From contig NZ_LAJG01000042.1 in the NCBI RefSeq assembly GCF_000970455.1, positions 310,001-374,000 on the forward strand: a stretch of DNA of 64,000 bases. The letters run 5' to 3'. This DNA is from Devosia soli. GTDB lineage: Bacteria; Pseudomonadota; Alphaproteobacteria; Rhizobiales; Devosiaceae. Below, one piece after another: positions 54,990 through 62,876 of this stretch (position 1 is its first letter; each line of letters begins with the position of its first letter). Both the position numbers and the translations under genes were made by a program. The notes beneath the pieces were generated by a model. That model made no database searches and was not told the DNA's origin. It saw only the letters and a program-made list of their open reading frames with translations.

Positions 54990-55789
54990 AGGCGATTGAA
55001 GAACGGGGAGCGCGGATCGCTGGTAATTAGGTCCCGGATCATCCGCGTCAGGCGCATTCTCAGGTCGAGGAATTCCGACGCCGAGCGAACCGCATCTGTT
55101 CTCGGTCGTGGAAGGTTCACCTCGACGATCTCGCGCAGGGAGGCCGGCGCTGGTCCCATCACCACCACGCGGTCAGCCAGCAAAATCGCTTCCTCGACGC
55201 TATGGGTGACAAAGAGCGCCGTCAGCTTGCGCTCCTCCCAGAGGCGAAGCAGTTCAAGTTGCATGATCTCGCGTGTCTGCGCATCAAGGCTTGCAAAGGG
55301 CTCATCGAGCAGCAGCACGTCCGGATCGCCTGCGAAGGCGCGGGCGAGGGCTACGCGCTGTTTCATGCCGCCAGACAGTTCGGACGGATAGGATTTACCA
55401 TTGCGCCCAAGGCCGACGCGATCGAGCCAATGCCGGGCAATATCCTCTCGTTCATGGCGCGCGATGCCGGCTAATTCGAGTGGAAACGCGACATTGTCCA
55501 ACACGGTCGCCCAGGGAATGAGCCGGAAGGACTGAAAGACGAAGCCAATCCGTCGGCTTGGCTGTGGCGGCGTGCCGCCGATGTGGATCGATCCCGCATC
55601 AAGCGACAATAGGCCATCAACGAGTCGCAGCAACGTAGTCTTGCCACAGCCCGAAGGGCCGAGGATCGAGACCAGTTCGCCGGGCGCGACGGTAAGCGAG
55701 AAATCCGAGATGGTCGGCTCGCCGGCGCGGGCGAACGTCTTCGAGACGTTGGCGATCTCTATACCGGCGAGAGAGACCTTATCGATCAC
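54986..55789 (-). CDS. ABC transporter ATPase, SsuB/TauB family
   Basis: A 267-residue ATPase: Walker A GPSGCGKTTLL, Q-loop GFVFQSFRLIPW, signature LSGGMKQRVALARAF, Walker B VLLLDEPFASLD and H-loop VTHSVEEA. Downstream of its binding protein with a 4-base overlap. The matching permease is the convergent gene at 54237-54989. Confidence 0.93.
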   Translation of the reverse strand: MIDKVSLAGIEIANVSKTFARAGEPTISDFSLTVAPGELVSILGPSGCGKTTLLRLVDGLLSLDAGSIHIGGTPPQPSRRIGFVFQSFRLIPWATVLDNVAFPLELAGIARHEREDIARHWLDRVGLGRNGKSYPSELSGGMKQRVALARAFAGDPDVLLLDEPFASLDAQTREIMQLELLRLWEERKLTALFVTHSVEEAILLADRVVVMGPAPASLREIVEVNLPRPRTDAVRSASEFLDLRMRLTRMIRDLITSDPRSPFFNRL

Positions 55790-56793
55790 CGATCGGCCGG
55801 GTCCATATCGGGCAAGGAGCCGAGACTGCCAAGGACCTCGTCGACGACCGAGAAATCAACCCAACGCGCCATGTCGACTGGTTCGAGATCGGCAAAGTCC
55901 GCCGATTTGAAATTCCAGTCGGCCGTAAAAGCCAGCTCTTTGGCACTGAGGCCGCCATTGACGCTCCAGCTTTGGCCATAGGCGTCGGCAAGGCTTTCGA
56001 GCTTAGTGCGATCGAGGTCGGGGCGAACTTCGGCCATGGCATCGACCCAAAGCTTGGGATCGGCGGAGATGTCTCGGGCAAGCTTGGTCAGCGCTGTAAC
56101 CACGGCGACGACTTCGGGCCGGCGGGTTTCGAGGGTTTCGGGCAACACGACATTGACTTTGCTGACCACCGGCGCCGCTTTGTAATAGGCATCCTGATCG
56201 ATCAGCACATGAAGGCCGGCCTGATCGGGCAACGTGGTCCATGTGCCAAGCGACATGGTGGTCGCATCGATTTGCCCGGCAGCCAGCGCTTGGGCACGAG
56301 CGGCAGGCTGGCCGAGCGCGACCTGTTCGAGGCTCTCGACATCGACGCCGGCGCTCGTCAAAACCTGGCGCGAAAGGGTCTGGTCCACACTGCCGACCCG
56401 GCCGATGCCGAAACTCTTGCCGCCAAGGCTGGCGACATCGGGAATAGCGTCGCGGGCGACGATCATGAAGGCGAGTGACTTGCTCGGAGACATGACGGCG
56501 CGCAAGTCTAGCTGACCACTGGCCACCAGCTGCAGGAGCGTATCGACGCCGATATTGGCCATTTCGCCTTCGCCGGCCTGAAGAGCAGTCACGGCAAGCG
56601 GCGTCTGCTGCACGCGAACCAGCTCCACCTCGACATTTTCGCGTGCGAAATAGCCAAGCGACACCGCAAGATCCATGACCGAATTCGGCACAAGCGGCGC
56701 TTCGAGATCGGTGACGATCAGGCGGAACGGCGCAGCGGCAGCGGGGCCGATCATAGCTGCGAGAACGGCGAGGCTTGCGACGAGGTTTTTCAT
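55786..56793 (-). CDS. ABC transporter substrate-binding protein, NMT1/SsuA-like
   Basis: A 335-residue periplasmic protein with signal peptide (MKNLVASLAVLAAMIGPAAAA). The mature part follows the NMT1/SsuA pattern: AVSLGYFARENVEVELVRVQ, ALQAGEGEMANIGVDTLLQL, and SLGGKSFGIGRVGSVDQTLS. The ligand is not inferable; its location beside the PQQ gene set suggests a small organic compound. First gene of a two-gene operon with the ATPase. Confidence 0.9.
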   Translation of the reverse strand: MKNLVASLAVLAAMIGPAAAAPFRLIVTDLEAPLVPNSVMDLAVSLGYFARENVEVELVRVQQTPLAVTALQAGEGEMANIGVDTLLQLVASGQLDLRAVMSPSKSLAFMIVARDAIPDVASLGGKSFGIGRVGSVDQTLSRQVLTSAGVDVESLEQVALGQPAARAQALAAGQIDATTMSLGTWTTLPDQAGLHVLIDQDAYYKAAPVVSKVNVVLPETLETRRPEVVAVVTALTKLARDISADPKLWVDAMAEVRPDLDRTKLESLADAYGQSWSVNGGLSAKELAFTADWNFKSADFADLEPVDMARWVDFSVVDEVLGSLGSLPDMDPADR

Positions 56794-56932
56794 GAGCGGC
56801 TCAGCGAAATTGACGCGAACGGTAGAACTGAAACGCCTGCCGGTCCTTTTGTAAGGTGGCAGGCGGTGGAATCGCTGGCGCCATTATCGACCGACGCCAG
56901 CAAAGCTTGGATAATCAGCCTTGATAAAAGGC

Positions 56933-57379
56933 TTACTGCTGGCCGATCATGGCAGCAAGGTCGGCGAACTTGGCCTTGACGCGTGCCGGGCCGGCAGCGT
57001 TGGTGATGGCATCGAGGTTCGCCGGATCATCGCCCACGACGATGAGGCCGACCATGCCCATGGCGAAGTGCGGCAGGCACTTGTAGCCATAGGCGCCAGC
57101 GACGTCGAAGGTCACGCTGAATTCTTCGTTGATCTTGCCCTTGAACTCGGAGCCGCCTTCGGGGAACATGCCTTTGATGACTTCGGCATTGTGGCCCTTG
57201 TCGGTCGGCACGAACTTGACGGTGTCACCGACTTCGATCTGAAGGAATGCAGGTTCGAACACCATCTTCTCGCCGTCGGCGCCAGTATTCAGCATCTTAA
57301 CTTCATATTCGGCAGCCGAGATGGACATGGTGGATGCCAGCAAAACTGCAACAGCGGTCAATACATTAAAGGTTTTCAA
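56933..57379 (-). CDS. Pseudoazurin (blue copper protein)
   Basis: A 148-residue periplasmic electron carrier from TTG 57379, preceded by GGAG 6 bases upstream; an upstream in-frame extension lacks a signal. Signal peptide ~1-23 ends SISAA. Copper ligands His63 (KGHNAEV), Cys101 and His104 (YKCLPHFAMGM), Met109 have the same spacing as in pseudoazurin (38, 3 and 5 residues). In Paracoccus it serves nitrite reductase; here no denitrification gene is seen, while a quinoprotein operon is 3 kb away. Confidence 0.93.
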   Translation of the reverse strand: MKTFNVLTAVAVLLASTMSISAAEYEVKMLNTGADGEKMVFEPAFLQIEVGDTVKFVPTDKGHNAEVIKGMFPEGGSEFKGKINEEFSVTFDVAGAYGYKCLPHFAMGMVGLIVVGDDPANLDAITNAAGPARVKAKFADLAAMIGQQ

Positions 57380-57601
57380 GAAACTCTCCTGAGGAAATGT
57401 CAGGCGGCAGGCCGGACATCCGGCCTCTGCCCCCAAGGAAGATGAATGCGCCCTGAGCATTTTGGTTCGGGGCATCGATCTGGGAAGCCAAGTGATACAC
57501 TTTCATGGCTTCAGGGCCTAGGCCGTTTGCGCTTTTTTTGCCTATTCTGGCCCAAGAGAGTTTTGCGTTGCGTCAGGCAGCGATGCTGGGGACTTCGTGC
57601 C

Positions 57602-58576
57602 ATGAACGACGCCGCGATAATGGTCTCAGACGTGAGCGCAGCCTATGGCGCCAAGAAGGCGCTCGATGCCGTCAGCCTTTGTGTTCCGCGCGGGTCGCAC
57701 TTCGCGCTGCTCGGACCCAATGGCGCGGGCAAGACGACGCTGATCAACATCCTTTGCACCTTGAGAAAGGCCGATGCCGGCTCGGCGAGCGTGGCCGGCG
57801 TCGATGTAGCCAAGCGCCCGACAGAAGCGCGCCGGTCGATCGGCGTAGTCTTCCAGGATTCAAGCCTAGATGATCGCCTCAGTGCCTGGGAGAATCTCGA
57901 ATTTCACGGGCTGGTCTACGGCATGGCGAAGAAGTCGCGACGCCAGATGATCGAAACCGTGCTCAATCTCGTCGAACTCGAGAACTGGACACACGAAATC
58001 GTGCGCAGTTTTTCCGGTGGCATGCGCCGAAGGCTCGAAATCGCCCGCGCGCTCCTGCATGAGCCCAAGATTCTTTTCCTCGACGAACCGACAGTGGGGC
58101 TCGATGCGCAAACACGCCAGCGTATCTGGCACTATCTCGACAGGTTGCGGCGCGAACGCGACCTGACCGTCCTGACGACAACCCATTATATCGAAGAGGT
58201 CGAAGGCGCGGACGCCGTCTGCATCATCGATGGCGGCAAGATCATTGCCGAAGGCACGCCCGAGGCCCTCAAGAAGCAATATGGTCAGCGTTGGCTGCAT
58301 GTTGTGCCGCAAAACGGAGAAGCGCTCGCGGCAATTCGCGATCGTTTCCCGCAGGCGCAATTGATCGGCACAAATACCCTGGCGTTTCCGGAAAACGGCG
58401 AGGTGAAGACCGATGTGATCATCGATCAATTCCGCGATCGTCTTGCCGAGGTCCGCTTCCTGCCGCCCACGCTCGAAAGCGTCTTCCTCTCGCTGACTGG
58501 ACGGGAGTTGCGCGATCGCGCCGATGGCCAGCGCGATGCCGATCGGGCCGCGGGTCGACGCGGAGGGCGCCGCTGA
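57602..58576 (+). CDS. ABC exporter-type ATPase of the PQQ-dehydrogenase locus
   Basis: A 324-residue DrrA/NodI-type ATPase from ATG 57602. Walker A GPNGAGKTTLINILCTL, Q-loop VFQDSSLDDRLSAWENLEF, signature SFSGGMRRRLEIARAL, Walker B ILFLDEPTVGLD. A C-terminal ~80-residue extension ends in Arg/Asp-rich sequence (RDRADGQRDADRAAGRRGGRR). ATPases of this kind accompany PQQ-alcohol-dehydrogenase operons (ped-type). One-base overlap with the permease gene. Confidence 0.88.
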   Translation: MNDAAIMVSDVSAAYGAKKALDAVSLCVPRGSHFALLGPNGAGKTTLINILCTLRKADAGSASVAGVDVAKRPTEARRSIGVVFQDSSLDDRLSAWENLEFHGLVYGMAKKSRRQMIETVLNLVELENWTHEIVRSFSGGMRRRLEIARALLHEPKILFLDEPTVGLDAQTRQRIWHYLDRLRRERDLTVLTTTHYIEEVEGADAVCIIDGGKIIAEGTPEALKKQYGQRWLHVVPQNGEALAAIRDRFPQAQLIGTNTLAFPENGEVKTDVIIDQFRDRLAEVRFLPPTLESVFLSLTGRELRDRADGQRDADRAAGRRGGRR

Positions 58577-59385
58577 TGACTGCCATCATGCTTTTGCGCG
58601 GCGTCTATGCCGTCTGGCTGCGCGAGATCACACGTGCAACGCGCGACCGCGCTCAATTGATCGGAGGCGTCAGCCGCCCGCTGATCTGGCTGCTGATCCT
58701 CGGGGTTGGGCTCAATCCATATTTCCGCGGCGAGGTCTATGGCGAAGTGCGCTTCGTCATTCCCTTCACCTACCTTCAATTTCTCTTTCCCGCCGTCATC
58801 GTCCTCAACATCATGTACACCTCGATCCAGTTTGCGGTGTCCGTGATCTGGGATCGTGAATTCGGCTTCCTCCGGGAGGTTCTGGTGTCGCCTATGCCGC
58901 GCCGGCTGATCCTCCTCGGCAAGGTTTTGGGTGGGAGCACGATCGCGACGCTTCATGGCTCTCTAGTGCTGATCCTTGCGCGCTTTGCCGACGTGACCCT
59001 GTCCATTCCCCAAATGCTGACGGCGCTCGGCTTGATGTTCGTGCTCGCTTTCGGGCTGACGAGTTTCGGGGTCATCCTGGCGGCGCGTGTTCGCAGCTTT
59101 GAAGGCTTCGGGGTGTTTTCGAACACCATTATCCTGCCGCTCTATTTCACTTCTTCCTCGGTCTTCCCGCTCGATCCGTCGCTCACCCGAACGCAGATGG
59201 TCACAGCCTATCCCGAGTGGCTGGTGTTCCTGATGCAGATCAACCCGATCACCTATGCCGTCGACGCGTTGCGCGGGGTGATCATCGGCTTCAACCAGTT
59301 CCCACCCGCCTATGGCCTCATGGTGATCTTCGGCATGGCCGTGGTGTTCTTCGTCGTCGCTCTGATCGATTTCGGCCGCTCATGA
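58576..59385 (+). CDS. ABC-2 type permease
   Basis: A 269-residue six-TM permease (ABC-2 fold): YAVWLREITRATRDRAQLIG, FPAVIVLNIMYTSIQFAVSV, MPRRLILLGKVLGGSTIATLHG and a late MQINPITYAVDALRGVIIGF. It pairs with the preceding ATPase in a presumed exporter. Overlaps the following gene by 4 bases. Confidence 0.9.
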   Translation: MTAIMLLRGVYAVWLREITRATRDRAQLIGGVSRPLIWLLILGVGLNPYFRGEVYGEVRFVIPFTYLQFLFPAVIVLNIMYTSIQFAVSVIWDREFGFLREVLVSPMPRRLILLGKVLGGSTIATLHGSLVLILARFADVTLSIPQMLTALGLMFVLAFGLTSFGVILAARVRSFEGFGVFSNTIILPLYFTSSSVFPLDPSLTRTQMVTAYPEWLVFLMQINPITYAVDALRGVIIGFNQFPPAYGLMVIFGMAVVFFVVALIDFGRS

Positions 59386-60203
59386 GCCGGAGCGTGGTGA
59401 ATCGCTGGCGTGCTGCCGCAGTCAACCTCGGCGCAGTTATCGTGCTCCTCGTGGCAGCAAGCCTTCTGCCGCCGGATACGTCGCTCAGCGATCGCGAGCG
59501 CTCTGGCGTGCTAAAGCTCTGCGTGCCGCAAAGCTTTCCGCCGCTCGTCACCGGCGATCCGGAAATGCCGGGATATGACGTCGAATTGGCCGGAGCGATC
59601 GCTTCAGAAATGGGACTGCGTCTCCAGGTCAACACGCTTCCCGCCATAGGCCGCGATTATAATCCGCGGAACTGGTCTCTGACGCGGGCGCAGTGCGACA
59701 TCATCGGCGGCGGTGTTGCCGACTCTGCGCAGACCCGTTCGTTCCTGCAGACCATCCCCACCGATAGCCGGACGGGCTGGATCGGCATCTCTGCGACCGG
59801 AACGATGCCGGAAACCGGTAGCGTCGTGGCAGTGCTGCCAGGAACATCGGGACTTGACCGTGTGGCCCTTTCGACATGGCTGCGCAGTCAGGGTCTCCGC
59901 GGGCAGCTGGTGCGCAGTCCGGTTCAACTCAGCCAGGACCTCGCGAGTGGCGTCGCGCAGACTGCCGTCACCGAGCGATTCCTCGCCAACGGTCTCGAAC
60001 TGGACCCCGCCGCCAATAAGGCGTTCTGGCTCGAATCAGACCATTTTGCGCCAGTATCCACGGCGCTCGGTTTATGGAAGGGCGACCAGACGCTGAAGCG
60101 CGCGGTCGAAGCTGCCACGACGCGGCTCGAAGCGTCCGGATCGCTCGAAAAGCTGAGGAAACGCTATGGGGTCGGGGCGGAGCTCACGCTAACAAATCCC
60201 TAA
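59382..60203 (+). CDS. Membrane-anchored family-3 substrate-binding-like protein
   Basis: A 273-residue protein whose ATG overlaps the permease stop. The N-terminal hydrophobic segment (~13-33, AVNLGAVIVLLVAASLLPP) lacks a clear signal peptidase site, so it may stay anchored. The rest is a family-3 solute-binding fold: VLKLCVPQSFPPLVTGDPEM, GYDVELAGAIASEMGLRLQV, QCDIIGGGVADS, LEKLRKRYG. MxaJ/XoxJ-like proteins share this fold in quinoprotein operons. Its coupling to an exporter-type ABC pair is unusual. Confidence 0.82.
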   Translation: MSRSVVNRWRAAAVNLGAVIVLLVAASLLPPDTSLSDRERSGVLKLCVPQSFPPLVTGDPEMPGYDVELAGAIASEMGLRLQVNTLPAIGRDYNPRNWSLTRAQCDIIGGGVADSAQTRSFLQTIPTDSRTGWIGISATGTMPETGSVVAVLPGTSGLDRVALSTWLRSQGLRGQLVRSPVQLSQDLASGVAQTAVTERFLANGLELDPAANKAFWLESDHFAPVSTALGLWKGDQTLKRAVEAATTRLEASGSLEKLRKRYGVGAELTLTNP

Positions 60204-60356
60204 CGCATATAGAAAAATGCTTGTCGCAAATGCGGCGTTTTCATGCCAGCTCGTCGTTGCGCTCCCACAATGCCTATGAAATAGTCAATCGCCTCCCTCG
60301 CCGCTTCGCGCCCCACGGGGGATGAAATTTTTAATCTTAATTGAAGGGAGGATACG

Positions 60357-61001
60357 GTGCCGCTAAGCCCCAAAAGCATAACCGCACGCGTAATTGTTCC
60401 GCTGATTGCTGGATTGACGCTTATGGTCCCCGCCTATGCCGGTAGTTTTACGGCAGAGCAGGCGGAGGCCGGAGAACGCGCCTACAATTCCAACTGTGCC
60501 CAATGCCACGGCCGTCAGCTCGAAGGCCCGGAGGCTCCAGGCCTTGCCGGCCAGGACGTCATGGGCAACTGGGACACCGCCGGTGGCCTTTATGACTTCA
60601 TCTCGGTTGCGATGCCGCCTTCGGCGCCGGGTCAGCTCGGTGAGGAAACCTACGTCAACATCGTTGCCTACATCATGAAGTTCAACGGTGCCGTTCCTGG
60701 CGACACGCAGCTGACCAGCGACCGTGATTATGCCGTTTCGCTCGTCGCCGAAACCTCGGCCGGCGCGGCGAGCCAGGATGCTGCAGCGCTCGACGCCGGC
60801 GGCGCAGCTGCGCCTGCCGCTGACGCTTCAGCCGCGGCTGCTCCGGCAGAGACTGCCGTTCCGCAGGCCTATACCTGGGGCACCCAGCTTCCCGGCGGCA
60901 GCACGGAACAGCCCGCAGCAACCCCCGCTGCACCTGCCACTACATCCGTTCCCCAAGCCTATACCTGGGGCAAGGAATTGCCGACTGCCGGCGCAAAATA
61001 A
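60357..61001 (+). CDS. Periplasmic cytochrome c, partner of the quinoprotein, with duplicated C-terminal motif
   Basis: A 214-residue protein from GTG 60357 with GGGAGG 7 bases upstream. Signal peptide ~1-28. Cytochrome domain with CAQCH (Cys47, Cys50, His51) and Met86 as likely axial ligand. Beyond ~130 is an Ala-rich linker bearing two near-identical motifs, VPQAYTWGTQLP (168-179) and VPQAYTWGKELP (198-209). The gene is 37 bases upstream of the PQQ dehydrogenase and probably accepts its electrons. Confidence 0.9.
   Translation: MPLSPKSITARVIVPLIAGLTLMVPAYAGSFTAEQAEAGERAYNSNCAQCHGRQLEGPEAPGLAGQDVMGNWDTAGGLYDFISVAMPPSAPGQLGEETYVNIVAYIMKFNGAVPGDTQLTSDRDYAVSLVAETSAGAASQDAAALDAGGAAAPAADASAAAAPAETAVPQAYTWGTQLPGGSTEQPAATPAAPATTSVPQAYTWGKELPTAGAK
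60858..60983 (+). repeat. Duplicated segment encoding the VPQAYTWG motif
   Basis: 60858-60893 and 60948-60983 encode twelve-residue motifs with ten identical positions. The surrounding linker also repeats in composition (Ala, Pro, Thr). Confidence 0.8.
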
Positions 61002-61038
61002 CCTAGCGCTGCAAAGCTGCCCTATTGAGGAGATTGCT

Positions 61039-62817
61039 ATGAAATTGAAATTGCTGCCTGTCCTGCTGGCCGCAGGCACCGCTTTTGCAACGGTGTCCGC
61101 TCCCGCATTCGCCCAGAACGTCATCGCTGACTACGAGCCGGTCACCGCCGAGATGCTGGCCAATCCGCCGGCCGAAGAATGGCTGATGTTCCGCGGCAAG
61201 TACAACAACCAGGGCTATAGCGAACTGGACATGATCAACAAGGACACCGTTGGTGACCTTGAACTGGCATGGGCCTGGCCGATGGCTGAAGCCGGCATCC
61301 AGGAAACTGCGCCGCTCGTTCACGACGGCATCATGTTCCTCCAGACCAACAACAACATCGTCGAAGCGATTAACGCCGAGACAGGCGACCTGATCTGGCA
61401 GTATCGTCACGCTGTCGCCGAAATTCCGGCGAGCTGGAGCTACCAGGCCAACCAGGCCCGCCGGCAGAAGAACTCGATCGCGCTTTACGAAGACAAGGTG
61501 ATCCTCACCACCGTCGACGCCAAAATCGTCGTGCTCAACGCCGCGGACGGCAAGGTCGCCTGGGAAAAGCAGGTTCTCGACTACAACAAGGGCTATAGCT
61601 ACACCGTTGGGCCGCTGATCGCCGATGGCAAGATCATCTCCGCCATTTCGGGCTGCTCAATCGCCGGCACGGCTGGCGGTTGCTACATCATGGCCCATGA
61701 TGTCGAAACCGGTGACGAACTCTGGCGCTTCAACACCATCGACGATCCCGATAATCCGGCTCAGCAGGAAAGCTGGGGCGGCGTTCCGCCGGAAAATCGT
61801 TGGGGCGGTACCCCTTGGACCACCGGCGCCTATGATCCGGAAACCAACACCACGTTCTGGGGTGTCGGCATGCCTGGACCCTATGCCCAGCTGATCCGCG
61901 GTTCGGGCGATGGTTCGGTGCTCTACACCAACTCGACACTTGCCATCGACGTCGATACCGGCAAGCTCAAGTGGTACTACCAGCACCTGCCGCGCGATAA
62001 CTGGGACTTGGACTCGCCGTTCGAGCGTATGCTCGTCGATCAGGAAATCGACGGCGTCATGCACAAGATGCTCGTCACCGTCCCAGGCAAGAACGGCATC
62101 GCCTTCGCGCTCGATCGTGACACAGGCAAGTATCTCTGGAGCAAGGAAACCATCGTCCAGAACGTCGTCGACAAGATCGACGAAGACGGTACCGTCCACA
62201 TCAACGAGGACCTCGTGTTCAACGCCCTCGGTGAAGAATTCCTCGTCTGCTCGTCGGTGTCGGGTGGCAAGCTCTGGCAGGCCGGTGCCTATAGCCCGCT
62301 GACCCAGGCTTACTTCGTGCCGCTGACCGAAGCCTGCAACACCGTGGCCCCGACCCAGACCGAATTCACCGCCGGCAATGCCGTGGGCTCGGTCAAGTTC
62401 GGCCCGCGCGTCCTGCCCGAAGGCATCACCGATGCCGGCCTGATGCAGGCACTCGATATCAACCCGACCCAGGGTGAATCGAAGTGGCAGTACCGCTACC
62501 GTCCGAGCCCGACCAGCTCCGTGCTGGCAACGGCTGGCGGCCTCGTTTTCGGCGGTGACGCATCGCGCGAAATAAAGGCTTGGGATCAGGAAACCGGTGA
62601 AGTCGTCTGGTCGCAGCGCCTCAACGCGCCGATCGGCGGTTACCCGATGACCTACGCCATCAATGGCGAACAGTATCTGGTGGTCCCCACCGGCTACTCG
62701 AACTCGGCAAGCTCGATCTCGTCGGCCTTCCCCGAGATCCCGTTGCCGACCGGTTCGGGCAATTCGATCTTCGTGTTCAAGCTGCCAAGCGACGCCAAGA
62801 CGGCGAGCGCCAACTAA
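61039..62817 (+). CDS. PQQ-dependent dehydrogenase, SSDA/DepA-like
   Basis: A 592-residue periplasmic eight-bladed quinoprotein. Signal peptide 1-26 (APAFAQ). Tryptophan-docking repeats recur: AINAETGDLIW, VLNAADGKVAW, AHDVETGDELW, AIDVDTGKLKW, ALDRDTGKYLW, AWDQETGEVVW. The sequence around PVTAEMLANPP and LPRDNWD resembles Ketogulonicigenium sorbose/sorbosone dehydrogenase and, by inference, Devosia DepA. Catalytic Asp is D323 in DNWDLD. There is no vicinal Cys pair. By manual alignment the Glu177 and Asn261 metal ligands of MxaF fall on Gly210 and Met278. Cys206/Cys215 may form a disulfide. Substrate: alcohol or sugar, unknown. Confidence 0.9.
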   Translation: MKLKLLPVLLAAGTAFATVSAPAFAQNVIADYEPVTAEMLANPPAEEWLMFRGKYNNQGYSELDMINKDTVGDLELAWAWPMAEAGIQETAPLVHDGIMFLQTNNNIVEAINAETGDLIWQYRHAVAEIPASWSYQANQARRQKNSIALYEDKVILTTVDAKIVVLNAADGKVAWEKQVLDYNKGYSYTVGPLIADGKIISAISGCSIAGTAGGCYIMAHDVETGDELWRFNTIDDPDNPAQQESWGGVPPENRWGGTPWTTGAYDPETNTTFWGVGMPGPYAQLIRGSGDGSVLYTNSTLAIDVDTGKLKWYYQHLPRDNWDLDSPFERMLVDQEIDGVMHKMLVTVPGKNGIAFALDRDTGKYLWSKETIVQNVVDKIDEDGTVHINEDLVFNALGEEFLVCSSVSGGKLWQAGAYSPLTQAYFVPLTEACNTVAPTQTEFTAGNAVGSVKFGPRVLPEGITDAGLMQALDINPTQGESKWQYRYRPSPTSSVLATAGGLVFGGDASREIKAWDQETGEVVWSQRLNAPIGGYPMTYAINGEQYLVVPTGYSNSASSISSAFPEIPLPTGSGNSIFVFKLPSDAKTASAN

Positions 62818-62835
62818 GGATCGCTACGCGTTTCG

Positions 62836-62866
62836 GAAAAGGGGCTTCGGCCCCTTTTCTCTTTTC
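62836..62866 (+). terminator. Terminator or attenuator after the PQQ dehydrogenase
   Basis: AAAAGGGGC / GCCCCTTTT, a perfect 9-base stem with TTCG loop, then CTCTTTT. It ends 10 bases before the ATG of the next gene, so the MxaJ-like gene may be made at lower level. Confidence 0.88.
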
Positions 62867-62876
62867 AAAGGATTTC

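Noticed and set aside
61039..62817. Calling the PQQ dehydrogenase XoxF or a lanthanide methanol dehydrogenase
   Set aside because: Although WDLD has the Asp pair, the vicinal Cys and two metal-ligand positions do not match, and overall wording is closer to SSDA-type enzymes.
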